The position numbers and the translations under genes are program-made. This document shows, in pieces, positions 1 through 8,237 of a stretch of 64,000 bases of DNA; within the stretch, counting starts at the first letter, position 1, and every line of letters begins with the position of its first letter. Where the stretch lies: positions 434,001 to 498,000 of the forward strand of contig JACPOQ010000035.1 in the NCBI GenBank assembly GCA_016191435.1, written 5' to 3'. Source of the stretch: Chloroflexota bacterium. GTDB taxonomy: Bacteria; Chloroflexota; Dehalococcoidia; Tepidiformales; Tepidiformaceae. The notes under the pieces are model-generated. The model saw nothing but the letters and a program-made list of their open reading frames with translations. It was not told where the DNA came from and did not search any database.

Positions 1-1
1 C

Positions 2-2173
2 AACCTCGCCGTCGGGCAAAAGGTCGCGTTCGCGACAGAGGGCGCCCTGCTGGTGGATGGCCACACCGGCGAACGGGCGAAGCTGAAGCTGCGGCCGATC
101 CGTGGCGTCGAATCCGCCGGCATGGTGCTGAGCGAAAAGGAGCTCGGGCTGAGCGAGGACCACGAGGGCATCCTCGAACTGCCCGCCGATGCCCCCGTCG
201 GCCGGCCGCTCGTCGAGCAACTCGGCGACGTGGTGTTCGACATCACGACGTGGGCGAACCGCGCTGACCTCCTGGGCGTCCTCGGGCTCGCGCGCGAGGT
301 ATCCGCGATCACGAGCAAGGTGTTACGCGAGCCAGACCTCACATATGCCGCGAAGGGTCCCGATGTGGGCGCCCTGGTTTCGGTCAGCATCGAAGCACCA
401 GACCTGTGCCCGCGCTTCACGGCGTCGGTTATCGAAAGCGTGACGATCGGGCCATCGCCGGCGTGGCTGCAGGAACGGCTCCACCGCCACGGGATGCGTC
501 CCATCAATAACGTCGTCGATATCACCAACTACGTCATGCTGGAGACCGGCCAGCCGCTCCACGCGTTCGATTTCGACCTCGTCCGCGGCAAGCGCATCGT
601 TGCGCGGCGGGCCACGCCGGGCGAGCACCTGACGACGCTCGATGGAGTAGACCGCGAGCTCGATGGCGAGATGCTGGTGATCTGCGACGGCGAGGGGCCG
701 GTGGGTATCGCCGGGACCATGGGCGGCGGCAACAGTGAAGTCAGCGACCGCACCCGCAACGTCCTCCTCGAAGTGGCGAACTTCAAGCCGGGCTCAATCC
801 GCCGCACCTCGACACGGCTGAAACTGCGCACCGAAGCGTCGCTGCGATTCGAAAAGGGACTCGGCCCGGAAATGGCTGAATACGCTCAGCGCCGCGCGCT
901 CCACCTGTTCGAAGCCCTGACCGGCGGCCGCATCGCCAGCGGACTGGTGGACGTGTTCCCCGGGAAGCAGCCGCCCCGCACCATTGAGCTTCCCGCGGCC
1001 CGCGTCGAGCAGGTGCTGGGGATGACCATCGCCCCGGATGACGTGCGCCGGATACTCACGGACCTCGGCTTCGTCTGCCACTTCGTGCCGCCCGGCCACT
1101 ATACCGTGCAGCCGCCGTACTGGCGCCCCGATGTCGCTATCCCCGATGACGTGGTGGAGGATGTGGCGCGCATCTATGGGTACGACAAGCTGCCGGCGAC
1201 CCACCTGCGCGGGCCCTTGCCGGCGCCCGAGCCGCGCCCGGTGGAGGACCTCCGCGAGCGTGTCCGCGACCTCGCGGTGGCGCTCGGGTTCCAGGAGGTC
1301 ATTACCTATAGCCTCACCGAGCAGGCGAAGCTCGCGCGTGTGGTCGAACCCGGTGACGCGCGGCGGATGGCGCCGCTCTCGGTCGTGAACCCGGTGGCGG
1401 CGCGCCATTCGTTTCTGCGTACGTCGCTCCGGGCCGGGTTGTTGGAAGCATATGCAGGTAATCGCCGGCAACACGAAGGCCCGCTGCGCCTGTTCGAGAT
1501 TGGGTCCGAATACCTCCCCGTGGAGGCGGACCTCCCGCACGAGCGCCCGGTGCTCTGCGCGCTGCTCGGCGGTACACGCGAAGCACGGTGGGCGCGTGCC
1601 GGCCAGCACCGTATCGATTTCTACGACGCGAAGGGCGCCGCCGAAGCGCTGCTCGATGGCCTCGGCGTCCCGGCATCGTATCGGCCCGAGCCGGGCTACG
1701 GGCTGCTCGATGGCCACGCGGCGGTCGTGGCCTCCGGCAAGGAGCTGCTCGGCGTCGTTGCGCAAGTGCACCCGGACACGGCCGCCGCATTCGATATCGG
1801 CGAGCCCGTGTTCCTTGTGGAGTTCTGGATCGAAGACCTGGCGCGCGTGCTCCCCGAGCGGCCGGAGTACGCCGCGCCGTCGCGATTTCCGGAAGTGCGC
1901 CAGGACCTCGCGCTGGTCGTCGATGTCGAAACGCCCGCCGGGCGGGTACTCGACCTCGTGCGGGCGCACCGCTCGGGGACTGTGCGTGTCGCCGCGGAGG
2001 TGTTCGATGACTACCGTGGCGCCGGCCTTCCCGAGGGGAAAAAGTCGCTGGCGCTCGCCGTCCACTACCGGGCTAGCGACCGTACCCTCACGGACGACGA
2101 CGTCGCGCGCATACAGGCGGGGCTGCTAAAGCGGCTGGAGAAGGAGATCGGTGCGGCGCTGCGCGGCGGTTGA
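2..2173 (+). CDS. pheT: Phenylalanine--tRNA ligase beta subunit, 5' end cut by window edge
   Basis: PheT pairs with PheS to charge tRNA-Phe in the cytoplasm. The frame is open from base 2, so the gene begins before the window; 723 residues are visible out of a usual 790-800. The visible part opens in the EMAP-like tRNA-binding domain (LKLRPIRGVESAGMV then SEKELGL). The B3/B4 editing region (HAFDFDLVRG, ATPGEHLTTLDG), the B5 domain around residues 310-390, the synthetase-like core and a C-terminal ferredoxin-fold anticodon-binding domain (PSRFPEVRQDLALVV) follow in order. The GTG at 53 could look like a start, but it lies inside the tRNA-binding domain. pheS is presumably just upstream, outside the window. 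Confidence 0.97.
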   Translation, partial: NLAVGQKVAFATEGALLVDGHTGERAKLKLRPIRGVESAGMVLSEKELGLSEDHEGILELPADAPVGRPLVEQLGDVVFDITTWANRADLLGVLGLAREVSAITSKVLREPDLTYAAKGPDVGALVSVSIEAPDLCPRFTASVIESVTIGPSPAWLQERLHRHGMRPINNVVDITNYVMLETGQPLHAFDFDLVRGKRIVARRATPGEHLTTLDGVDRELDGEMLVICDGEGPVGIAGTMGGGNSEVSDRTRNVLLEVANFKPGSIRRTSTRLKLRTEASLRFEKGLGPEMAEYAQRRALHLFEALTGGRIASGLVDVFPGKQPPRTIELPAARVEQVLGMTIAPDDVRRILTDLGFVCHFVPPGHYTVQPPYWRPDVAIPDDVVEDVARIYGYDKLPATHLRGPLPAPEPRPVEDLRERVRDLAVALGFQEVITYSLTEQAKLARVVEPGDARRMAPLSVVNPVAARHSFLRTSLRAGLLEAYAGNRRQHEGPLRLFEIGSEYLPVEADLPHERPVLCALLGGTREARWARAGQHRIDFYDAKGAAEALLDGLGVPASYRPEPGYGLLDGHAAVVASGKELLGVVAQVHPDTAAAFDIGEPVFLVEFWIEDLARVLPERPEYAAPSRFPEVRQDLALVVDVETPAGRVLDLVRAHRSGTVRVAAEVFDDYRGAGLPEGKKSLALAVHYRASDRTLTDDDVARIQAGLLKRLEKEIGAALRGG

Positions 2174-2303
2174 AAGAACGCCAGGCGCCGCCTCCCGGCG
2201 TTGGAGTTCAGGCTCCGGCACGCAGGTCAAGACTCGGGGCGCGGTCGGATGGTTGGCTGTATGCTGGGAATCGTGGTCAAGTCGCGCCCGTGAAGGCTCC
2301 CCG

Positions 2304-2741
2304 ATGATCGCCAAACGCTGGATTCATCCCGCTGCGGCCGCGGCTTTCCTGGTAGCGGTCGCGGCGATACTCGGAGCGTGCGGTGGATCGGGCGATGGTG
2401 CGACCGTGACGCCGGCCGGCGTCACGACCCTGGGTCCGCTGGCCTACCGCGACGCGCTCGCCGCTGCCCCGGGCGCGTTCGTGGTGAACGTCCACACACC
2501 ATACGAAGGCGAGCTTCCCGCGACGTCGGCGTTTATCGCATTCGACCGCATCCGCGAGAGTGCGGCCAGCCTGCCGGCCGACAAGTCGGCGCCGTTGTAC
2601 ATCTACTGCCGCTCGGGCCGCATGAGCGCCGAGGCGGCGCCAGTGCTGCGCGCCCTCGGCTATTCCAACATCATCGACCTGCAGGGCGGCATGAACGCCT
2701 GGCGCGCTGCCGGCCTCGCGATCATCGAGAAGCCACCGTAG
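2304..2741 (+). CDS. Rhodanese-domain lipoprotein
   Basis: This is a 145-residue exported protein. The ATG at 2304 starts a classic lipoprotein signal: K/R at residues 4-5, a hydrophobic stretch AAAAAFLVAVAAI, then the lipobox LGAC followed by GGSGDG. The rest is a single rhodanese domain. Its active-site loop is CRSGRMS in the context YIYCRSGRMSAEA, and the end (DLQGGMNAWRAAGL) is typical of the family. Rhodanese domains move sulfane sulfur or act as redox/sulfur carriers; here it would sit anchored outside the cytoplasmic membrane. The frame is open upstream to 2151, but the signal peptide fixes the start at 2304. It lies about 130 bp after pheT and is probably separately expressed. Confidence 0.9.
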   Translation: MIAKRWIHPAAAAAFLVAVAAILGACGGSGDGATVTPAGVTTLGPLAYRDALAAAPGAFVVNVHTPYEGELPATSAFIAFDRIRESAASLPADKSAPLYIYCRSGRMSAEAAPVLRALGYSNIIDLQGGMNAWRAAGLAIIEKPP

Positions 2742-2764
2742 TACAATCGAGTCCGGAGCTGAAG

Positions 2765-2908
2765 GTGACCGCTGTCGACCGCTTGTACGAAGAGGCGATG
2801 CAACTGTCCGAGCAGGAGCGCGAGTTGCTCGCGTACCGTCTTTTCGAATGCCTCGAAAAGGACCCCGGCTACGACGAGTACTGGGAAGAGGAACCCGCTA
2901 TCGCCTGA
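2765..2908 (+). CDS. Short antitoxin-like protein (addiction-module component family), orphan
   Basis: This is a 47-residue ORF from a GTG start with GGAG seven bases before it. The sequence VDRLYEEAMQLSEQERELLA followed by YRLFECLEKDPGYDEYW has the two-helix pattern of the putative addiction-module component family (Pfam Unstab_antitox). In that family a 60-80 residue protein precedes a RelE/ParE-type toxin. Here the protein stops early (EYWEEEPAIA) and no toxin ORF follows; the next gene converges from the other strand. It is either a degraded antitoxin or a solitary regulator. The family call rests on pattern only. Confidence 0.5.
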   Translation: MTAVDRLYEEAMQLSEQERELLAYRLFECLEKDPGYDEYWEEEPAIA

Positions 2909-2979
2909 TTTATCGCAGTTTTGGCGGCCACATCGCTTGCCCACACCAGCCGAAAGCCGGGCTATTGGCGCGGGCGGCG

Positions 2980-3648
2980 CTAGCGCGCTTTCACCTGCAC
3001 CTGCTTCACGATGCCTTCGCGCACCGCCAACTGGTCGCCTGTGGCCGCGTCGAGGGTCTGCGTAAGCACCAGCAGCCGGCCGATGCGGTAGAGGTCCGTC
3101 CATGCGCGGTTGCCCTGGGCGTCCTTCGTGGTGGTCATGTACGACTTCCGCTCGTCGCCAACGTTCGGCGACGGTGCGTCGACGAAGGTGGCGCTGCCCC
3201 CGAGGAACTCGGCCGACGGCTTCTTCAGCGCCGAGGATAGTGCGCCGAATTGCTGCTTCGCGGCGTTTTCATCCGGGAAGAGGAAGATCTCGACGAGCGC
3301 GCCCTGCGGCCCCTGGCCCTTTTGGTAGATGGCGCGGTAGGCGTCCTGGCCGGTGAGCTGCGCGCCCGGGTCCGCCTCTTGCTGGACGATGGTGTAGCCC
3401 AGCGGCCCGAGATCCGGCAGCAGGTCTTTCGCCTTCTTGTCGGCGGCGATGGTGACGGCAGGCTCCGTCGCGGCCGGGGTCCCCGAGTCGCCGCCGCCGC
3501 AGGCCACTACGGAGACGGCCACGAGAACCAGGAACGCGGTCCCGGCCGCTACCGCAGCGAGGCGGTGTAGACGATGATATCCGCTGCCTGGTCGGGGTTC
3601 AGGTGATCTGTGCTGAGACAGAGGTCGTAGGTGCAAGGTGTCAGCCAT
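2980..3648 (-). CDS. Putative lipoprotein, function unknown
   Basis: This is a 222-residue exported protein with a hydrophobic segment (AGTAFLVLVAVSVV) and lipobox VVAC before GGGDSGTPAATEP, so it is probably a diacylglycerol-anchored lipoprotein with a low-complexity linker. The mature part (LGPLGYTIVQQEADPG, LVEIFLFPDENAAKQQFGAL, MTTTKDAQGNRAWTDLYRIG) looks like a small alpha/beta domain that I cannot assign to a family. The only in-frame ATG (3648) lies about 100 bases inside the upstream kinase-like gene and gives a long charged leader. A TTG at 3636 is the only close alternative. It is probably co-transcribed with the kinase gene. Confidence 0.7.
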   Translation of the reverse strand: MADTLHLRPLSQHRSPEPRPGSGYHRLHRLAAVAAGTAFLVLVAVSVVACGGGDSGTPAATEPAVTIAADKKAKDLLPDLGPLGYTIVQQEADPGAQLTGQDAYRAIYQKGQGPQGALVEIFLFPDENAAKQQFGALSSALKKPSAEFLGGSATFVDAPSPNVGDERKSYMTTTKDAQGNRAWTDLYRIGRLLVLTQTLDAATGDQLAVREGIVKQVQVKAR

Positions 3649-4184
3649 CCTGCTTCGTAGAAGCGCCGGAAGTATTCCGCCCGCTCGCTATCGGTGCGTT
3701 CTACGGTCTTGAGCGCCGTCTTTTCATCGACGCTCATCCCCGACATGATGCGGCGCATGCGGTATTGGGGCGAACCGGTGATGAATACCCGCAGCGTATC
3801 GAGCCTGTTCTTGAGGATCACCTGCGCAGCATGCCCGACAATCACGCAGCGCCCTTGTTCGGCGACCGCGCGGATCGCGTCCTCAACCGACTTGCGGTAG
3901 TCGGCGGAGGTCGAAAGCGGCGATTGCGCAAGCGGGAGCGGGTCGGCCCAGGTCGCGACGGGCATGCTGGGGTTGCGGGCGAGTGCTTCGAGGATGCGAG
4001 TCGTGAGCGACGGCGTGTGCTCGGCTTCGCTCACGGTTTCGGGCGAAACCCCGGCATCCTGCGCCGCCTCCTGGATGACCTGGTAATCCACCACGCGAAA
4101 GTCCAGCTTCCGGGCGATGGCGTAGGCGACTTCTTCGCCGGCTGAGCCAACCTGGCGCGAAACCGAGATGACGTTCGTGTTCAT
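3549..4184 (-). CDS. Cytidylate kinase-like family protein
   Basis: This 211-residue protein begins MNTNVISVSRQVGSAGEEVA, where the P-loop-like turn of the cytidylate-kinase-like family (Pfam Cytidylate_kin2) lies. Further family features are the DYQVIQEAA segment, GRCVIVGHAAQVIL, FITGSPQYRMRRIM with the arginine-rich lid, and a DLCLSTD motif near the end. The family is predicted to phosphorylate a nucleotide or related small molecule; the substrate is not known from sequence. The ATG at 4184 has GGGAAG about seven bases upstream; the frame is open to 4217 but with worse spacing. The downstream lipoprotein gene overlaps its 3' end by about 100 bases. Confidence 0.82.
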   Translation of the reverse strand: MNTNVISVSRQVGSAGEEVAYAIARKLDFRVVDYQVIQEAAQDAGVSPETVSEAEHTPSLTTRILEALARNPSMPVATWADPLPLAQSPLSTSADYRKSVEDAIRAVAEQGRCVIVGHAAQVILKNRLDTLRVFITGSPQYRMRRIMSGMSVDEKTALKTVERTDSERAEYFRRFYEAGWLTPCTYDLCLSTDHLNPDQAADIIVYTASLR

Positions 4185-4285
4185 GGCGCTGCTTCCCCGA
4201 CCCCCGATGGCGCGCATTCTACCCTCAACTCGTGAACGCTCGAATAAACGGCGTCCGGGAAGCAGTCGTGCCTGGGAACGGAAGG

Positions 4286-5617
4286 CTAGGCGAAAGGCCC
4301 GGCGGCGCTTTCGAAGCGCTCGATCACGTAGGGGTCGAAGCGCGTGCCGCTAAGCCCGCGGAGCACCTCGATGGCGTCCGCGCCGCCCATCGCCTTGCGA
4401 TAGGGCCGGTCGCTGGTGAGCGCATCGAACGCTTCGCAGATACCGATGATCTGCGCCTCCAGCGGCACCTCCTCGCCTTCGAGCATGCCCGGATAGCCCT
4501 TGCCGTCGACGCGCTCGTGGTGGCAGCCCACCCACCAGGCCGGGGCGCCAAGCCCTGGGATCTCGCTGAGGATGTCCCTGGCGTAAATCGGATGGAGCTG
4601 CACCGAAGACATTTCATCGATGGTCAGGATGTCGGGCTTGCTGAGCACGTTCGCCGGCACGCCGAGCGTGCCGATATCCTGGAGCAGCGCCGCGACGGTC
4701 ACGAGGTCGGCGCGGCGTTCCGTGACGTCGCAGGCGAGGGCGACATTGTGGGCGAAATCGGCCACGCGGCGGCCCCGCCCCGCTTCCCGCCCGTTGCGCG
4801 CGTCCACCACGTCGGAGATGACGGTGAGGAAATCGAAGAGCTCCTCGCGATTCATGATGCCGCCGTAATTCAGCGACATGAGCGTGGCGGCCAGGTCATT
4901 GTCGTAAAAGCCGAGCCAGAACTCGTCTCGGATCGCCAGCGCCGCCATGCGTTCGGCGATCGCCGGGTCGAGCTCGCTTCCCGCCATGTCGGTCACGAGT
5001 TGCGGGCCGCGGCGACGGACGACGAGCGGCGAGCCCTCGACGTCGATCATCGCCTCCACACGGTCTGCCGCGGCGACGATGCGCGAGACGATGGGCATCC
5101 GCTCGCCATTCTGGGCGCCCGGCAGCCCCGAGCCATCCCAGCAATCGTGGTGGCTCGCGACCCCACGTGCCACGGACTCTCCGAGCCCGAGGCGCCGCAC
5201 GACCTTCGCTCCGTAGTCGCAGTGGGCGGCAAGCGTTTCGATGACTTCGGCCCAGTTGCCCGTGGGCACGCTGGCGAGCGCGCTGCGGAGCCCGGCAGGT
5301 TCCCGCCGGGCGCGCGCAACTTCGGCGGCGGGCGCGGGGCACGCGGCCATCCCCACGTCGTGGAGGAGGCAGCCGAAGAACACTTCCTCGATGCGCGTGG
5401 GATCCAGTCCCAGCTCATCCGCGAGGTACACGCCGATGTACGCGACGCGCTGCGCGTGCCCCGGGCGGCGGCCCTCGGCAAGGTCGAAGGCGCGGCTGAG
5501 TGCGGCGAGCAGGGTGCCGCGGCTCAGCCGTGGCACCCCGGCAATGCCGGTGTCGTCATAGAGCGACGGGTCGAGGAAATCGGCCCGGACAGTCTGAATT
5601 TGTGCGTTCGATGCCAT
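4286..5617 (-). CDS. Tandem HD / HD-GYP domain protein, probably in cyclic-di-GMP signalling
   Basis: This is a 443-residue protein with two HD-type modules. The N-terminal module (about residues 50-230) has GHAQRVAYIG, LLHDVGM and SHHDCWDGSGLPG. The C-terminal module (about 275-435) has FAHNVALACDV, LLQDIGTLGVPANVLSKP, HHERVDGKGYPG and AFDALTSDRPYRKA, the HD-GYP signature. HD-GYP proteins hydrolyse cyclic di-GMP. In the second module the HD histidine is replaced by Gln (LLQDIG). In the first, HD is kept but the GYP tail is GLP. Catalytic capacity may therefore be altered or regulatory. The ATG at 5617 (MASNAQIQTV) is chosen because residues of the longer frame upstream look non-coding. Confidence 0.88.
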   Translation of the reverse strand: MASNAQIQTVRADFLDPSLYDDTGIAGVPRLSRGTLLAALSRAFDLAEGRRPGHAQRVAYIGVYLADELGLDPTRIEEVFFGCLLHDVGMAACPAPAAEVARARREPAGLRSALASVPTGNWAEVIETLAAHCDYGAKVVRRLGLGESVARGVASHHDCWDGSGLPGAQNGERMPIVSRIVAAADRVEAMIDVEGSPLVVRRRGPQLVTDMAGSELDPAIAERMAALAIRDEFWLGFYDNDLAATLMSLNYGGIMNREELFDFLTVISDVVDARNGREAGRGRRVADFAHNVALACDVTERRADLVTVAALLQDIGTLGVPANVLSKPDILTIDEMSSVQLHPIYARDILSEIPGLGAPAWWVGCHHERVDGKGYPGMLEGEEVPLEAQIIGICEAFDALTSDRPYRKAMGGADAIEVLRGLSGTRFDPYVIERFESAAGPFA

Positions 5618-5849
5618 CGGCCGTGTCTCCACCCCGGTAGGCACCGGTATACCCAATATCGACCGTGCAATGGGGTCGCTGGAGTGGCAGGCAGGTGGTG
5701 GCCCCAGAAATGAGGGAGTGGCATCCGCCGCATGCGGGCCAGGCGCCCGCTGCACGACGAACAGGACTGCGGTACACTGGTTTCGGTAAGGCGTCCCGCT
5801 TCCTTTAGATGCACGACGAGGCTTGCCGAATGCTCAACGATAGGCAGAC

Positions 5850-6320
5850 ATGGATCGGTCACGGCTGAGTCGCTTTATCAACCAGCAGCTGTCGGAGCTC
5901 CCGCTCGAAGCACCGGTCTTCGTTAGTCCCACCGATCCCATTCGCCGCGCCATCGACCTCATGGGCGAGGGCTCGCGGTCGTGCGTCCTTTCCGTTGAGG
6001 GCACGCGCCTCACCGGTATCTTCACCGAACGCGATGTGCTCACGAAGTGCATGGGTGAAGGCTTCGACCTGGAGCAGCCGCTGGCCGGGTTCCTCACGCC
6101 GTCGCCGCTCACCATTGGGCATCGTGCAACCGTCGGGGAGGCGATAGCGACGCTCCAGCAGCATTCGTACCGGACCCTTCCGGTATCCAACGGTGAACGC
6201 ATCGTGGGGCTCATCCGCACGGGGGATCTGCTGACACACCTCGCCGAAGCATTCCCGGAAGACGTTCTGAACCTGCCTCCGCGCCCACACCAGGTGATGG
6301 AGAGAGAAGAGGGTGGTTAG
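5850..6320 (+). CDS. Two-CBS-domain protein preceding korAB
   Basis: This 156-residue protein consists of a CBS pair: first unit VFVSPTDPIRRAIDLM with GIFTERDVLTKC, second unit FLTPSPLTIGHRATVGEAI with VGLIRTGDLL. CBS pairs bind adenosyl ligands (AMP, ATP, SAM) and usually regulate a partner. There is no catalytic domain. The stop is six bases before the korA start, so it is translated with the 2-oxoacid:ferredoxin oxidoreductase and may sense energy charge for it; that link is inferred from position. A second CBS protein closes the same unit at 9347. The ATG at 5850 gives a compact start just ahead of the first CBS motif. Confidence 0.88.
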   Translation: MDRSRLSRFINQQLSELPLEAPVFVSPTDPIRRAIDLMGEGSRSCVLSVEGTRLTGIFTERDVLTKCMGEGFDLEQPLAGFLTPSPLTIGHRATVGEAIATLQQHSYRTLPVSNGERIVGLIRTGDLLTHLAEAFPEDVLNLPPRPHQVMEREEGG

Positions 6321-6326
6321 AGGCCG

Positions 6327-8234
6327 ATGACAACTGAGACCCCGGTCCTTCCCGAACGGCTCGTCGAAGAACTCGATCGCGTCACCATTCGCTTCGCCGG
6401 CGATTCCGGTGACGGCATGCAACTGACGGGCACGCAATTCACCAAGACCACCGCCGTCTTCGGGAACGACTTGGCCACGCTGCCGGATTATCCCGCCGAA
6501 ATCCGCGCCCCCACCGGTTCGCTGCCCGGCGTTTCCGGGTTCCAGCTCTCGTTCGCCAGCAGCGATATCCGCACACCCGGCGATGCGCCCGATGTGCTCG
6601 TGGCCATGAATCCCGCCGCCGTGAAGACCAACGTCAACGACCTCCGGCCCGGCGGGCTCCTGATCGTCGACGAGGACGAGTTCAACTCCGGCAACCTGAA
6701 GAAGGCCGCCTACGCCAGCAACCCGCTCGAAGACGGCAGCCTGGCCAAGTGGCAGGTGATCAAGGTCCGCATCACCCGCCAGAACGAGATGGCGCTCGAA
6801 GGCCTGCCCCTGAACACCGCCCAGAAGTTCAAGTCGCGCAACTTCTACGCGCTCGGCCTCATCCTCTGGCTCTATGGCCGCTCCATGGACACGACCGTCA
6901 AGTGGGCGCAGGAACGCTTCGGCCGCATGCCCGACCAGCTGGAGGCCAACCTCCGCGCGCTGCGCGCCGGCTACAACTTCGGCGACACCACCGAGCTCTT
7001 CCGGGTCCGGTACGACGTGCCCCCGGCCGATGTGCCCCCCGGCGATTACCGCCACATCAGCGGCAACGAGGCCACGGCGCTCGGTTTCCTGGCCGCTTCG
7101 GTGCAGTCCGGGTTGCCGCTCTTCTACGCGAGCTACCCGATTACCCCCGCCTCCGATGTGCTGCACGAGCTCTCCAAGCTGCGCAACTTCGGCGTAAAGA
7201 CCATGCAGGCCGAGGATGAAATCGCCGCCATCGGCGCCGCGATTGGCGCCGCCTACGGCGGCCACCTCGGGCTCACCGGTACGAGCGGCCCCGGCCTCGC
7301 ACTCAAGAGCGAAGCCCTGAACCTAGCCGTGATGACGGAGCTCCCGCTCGTCGTCATCGATGTGCAGCGCGCCGGTCCGAGCACGGGCATGCCAACGAAG
7401 ACCGAGCAATCCGACCTGCTGCAGGCGATGTTCGGCCGCAACGGGGATTCGCCCGTAGCAATCGTGGCGCCCGCGACGCCGACGGAGTGCTTCACGATGG
7501 CGGTCGAGGCCTTCCGCATCGCCCTCAAGCACATGGTCCCCGTCATCTATCTCAGCGACGGCTACCTTGGCAACGGCTCCGAGCCGTGGCGCATCCCGAA
7601 ACTCGCCGACCTTCCGAAGGTGGCATACCACTACGCCGCTCAGGACGCGGACTTTTCGCCCTACCGCCGCGATGCCGAAACCCTTGCCCGGCCCTGGGCC
7701 GTCCCTGGCCAGAAGGGCCTCGAGCACCGCATCGGCGGGCTCGAAAAGTCGGGCGCGACGGGCGATATCAGCTACGACCCCGAAAACCACCACAAAATGA
7801 CGCTCGCGCGCGCCGAAAAGGTCGCGCGCATCGTCAACGACATCCCGCTGCTGGAGGTCCTCGGCCCGGAGACTGGCGACCTGCTCGTACTCAGTTGGGG
7901 TGGGACATACGGCGCCACGACCACGGCCGCCGAGCGCGCCCGCCGCGCCGGCAAGAGCGTGGCGTCCGCGCACCTGCGTTACTTGAACCCGTTCCCCGCG
8001 AACCTCGAAACCGTGCTCCGTAGCTACAAGCGGGTGCTCATCCCCGAACTCAACAACGGCCAGCTCTCGCTGCTCATCCGCGGCAAGTTCATGGTCGATG
8101 CCGTCGGGCTCAACAAGATTTCGGGCCAGCCGTTCAAGATCGCGGAAGTCGAAGGCAAGATCGATGAGATGCTTGGCCTTACCGGCCCCTACCATCTCCA
8201 GTTCGGCCCGGCGGCAACGCTGGGCGGAGGCTAA
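6327..8234 (+). CDS. korA: 2-oxoacid:ferredoxin oxidoreductase, fused gamma-alpha subunit
   Basis: This 635-residue subunit works with the beta subunit encoded next to it to convert a 2-oxoacid plus CoA to acyl-CoA, CO2 and reduced ferredoxin. Residues about 15-190 are the gamma domain (TIRFAGDSGDGMQLTGTQF, YPAEIRAPTGSLPGVSGFQ). Residues about 230 to the end are the alpha domain (GNEATALGFLAASVQ, YPITPASDVLHELS, MQAEDEIAAIGAAIGAAYGG, GTSGPGLALKSE, VIDVQRAGPSTGMPTKTEQ). The 2-oxoglutarate type is the likeliest for this architecture, but pyruvate or another 2-oxoacid cannot be excluded. It lies three bases before korB. The start ATG is preceded by GAGG. Confidence 0.95.
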   Translation: MTTETPVLPERLVEELDRVTIRFAGDSGDGMQLTGTQFTKTTAVFGNDLATLPDYPAEIRAPTGSLPGVSGFQLSFASSDIRTPGDAPDVLVAMNPAAVKTNVNDLRPGGLLIVDEDEFNSGNLKKAAYASNPLEDGSLAKWQVIKVRITRQNEMALEGLPLNTAQKFKSRNFYALGLILWLYGRSMDTTVKWAQERFGRMPDQLEANLRALRAGYNFGDTTELFRVRYDVPPADVPPGDYRHISGNEATALGFLAASVQSGLPLFYASYPITPASDVLHELSKLRNFGVKTMQAEDEIAAIGAAIGAAYGGHLGLTGTSGPGLALKSEALNLAVMTELPLVVIDVQRAGPSTGMPTKTEQSDLLQAMFGRNGDSPVAIVAPATPTECFTMAVEAFRIALKHMVPVIYLSDGYLGNGSEPWRIPKLADLPKVAYHYAAQDADFSPYRRDAETLARPWAVPGQKGLEHRIGGLEKSGATGDISYDPENHHKMTLARAEKVARIVNDIPLLEVLGPETGDLLVLSWGGTYGATTTAAERARRAGKSVASAHLRYLNPFPANLETVLRSYKRVLIPELNNGQLSLLIRGKFMVDAVGLNKISGQPFKIAEVEGKIDEMLGLTGPYHLQFGPAATLGGG

Positions 8235-8237
8235 ACC

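Noticed and set aside
794-2065. Long minus-strand ORF inside pheT
   Set aside because: It is antisense to a clear pheT and shows His/Arg-rich, motif-free sequence typical of GC-rich shadow frames.
4232-5713. 493-codon plus-strand ORF
   Set aside because: It is antisense to the HD-GYP gene, whose motifs are clear; the plus frame has no recognisable domain.
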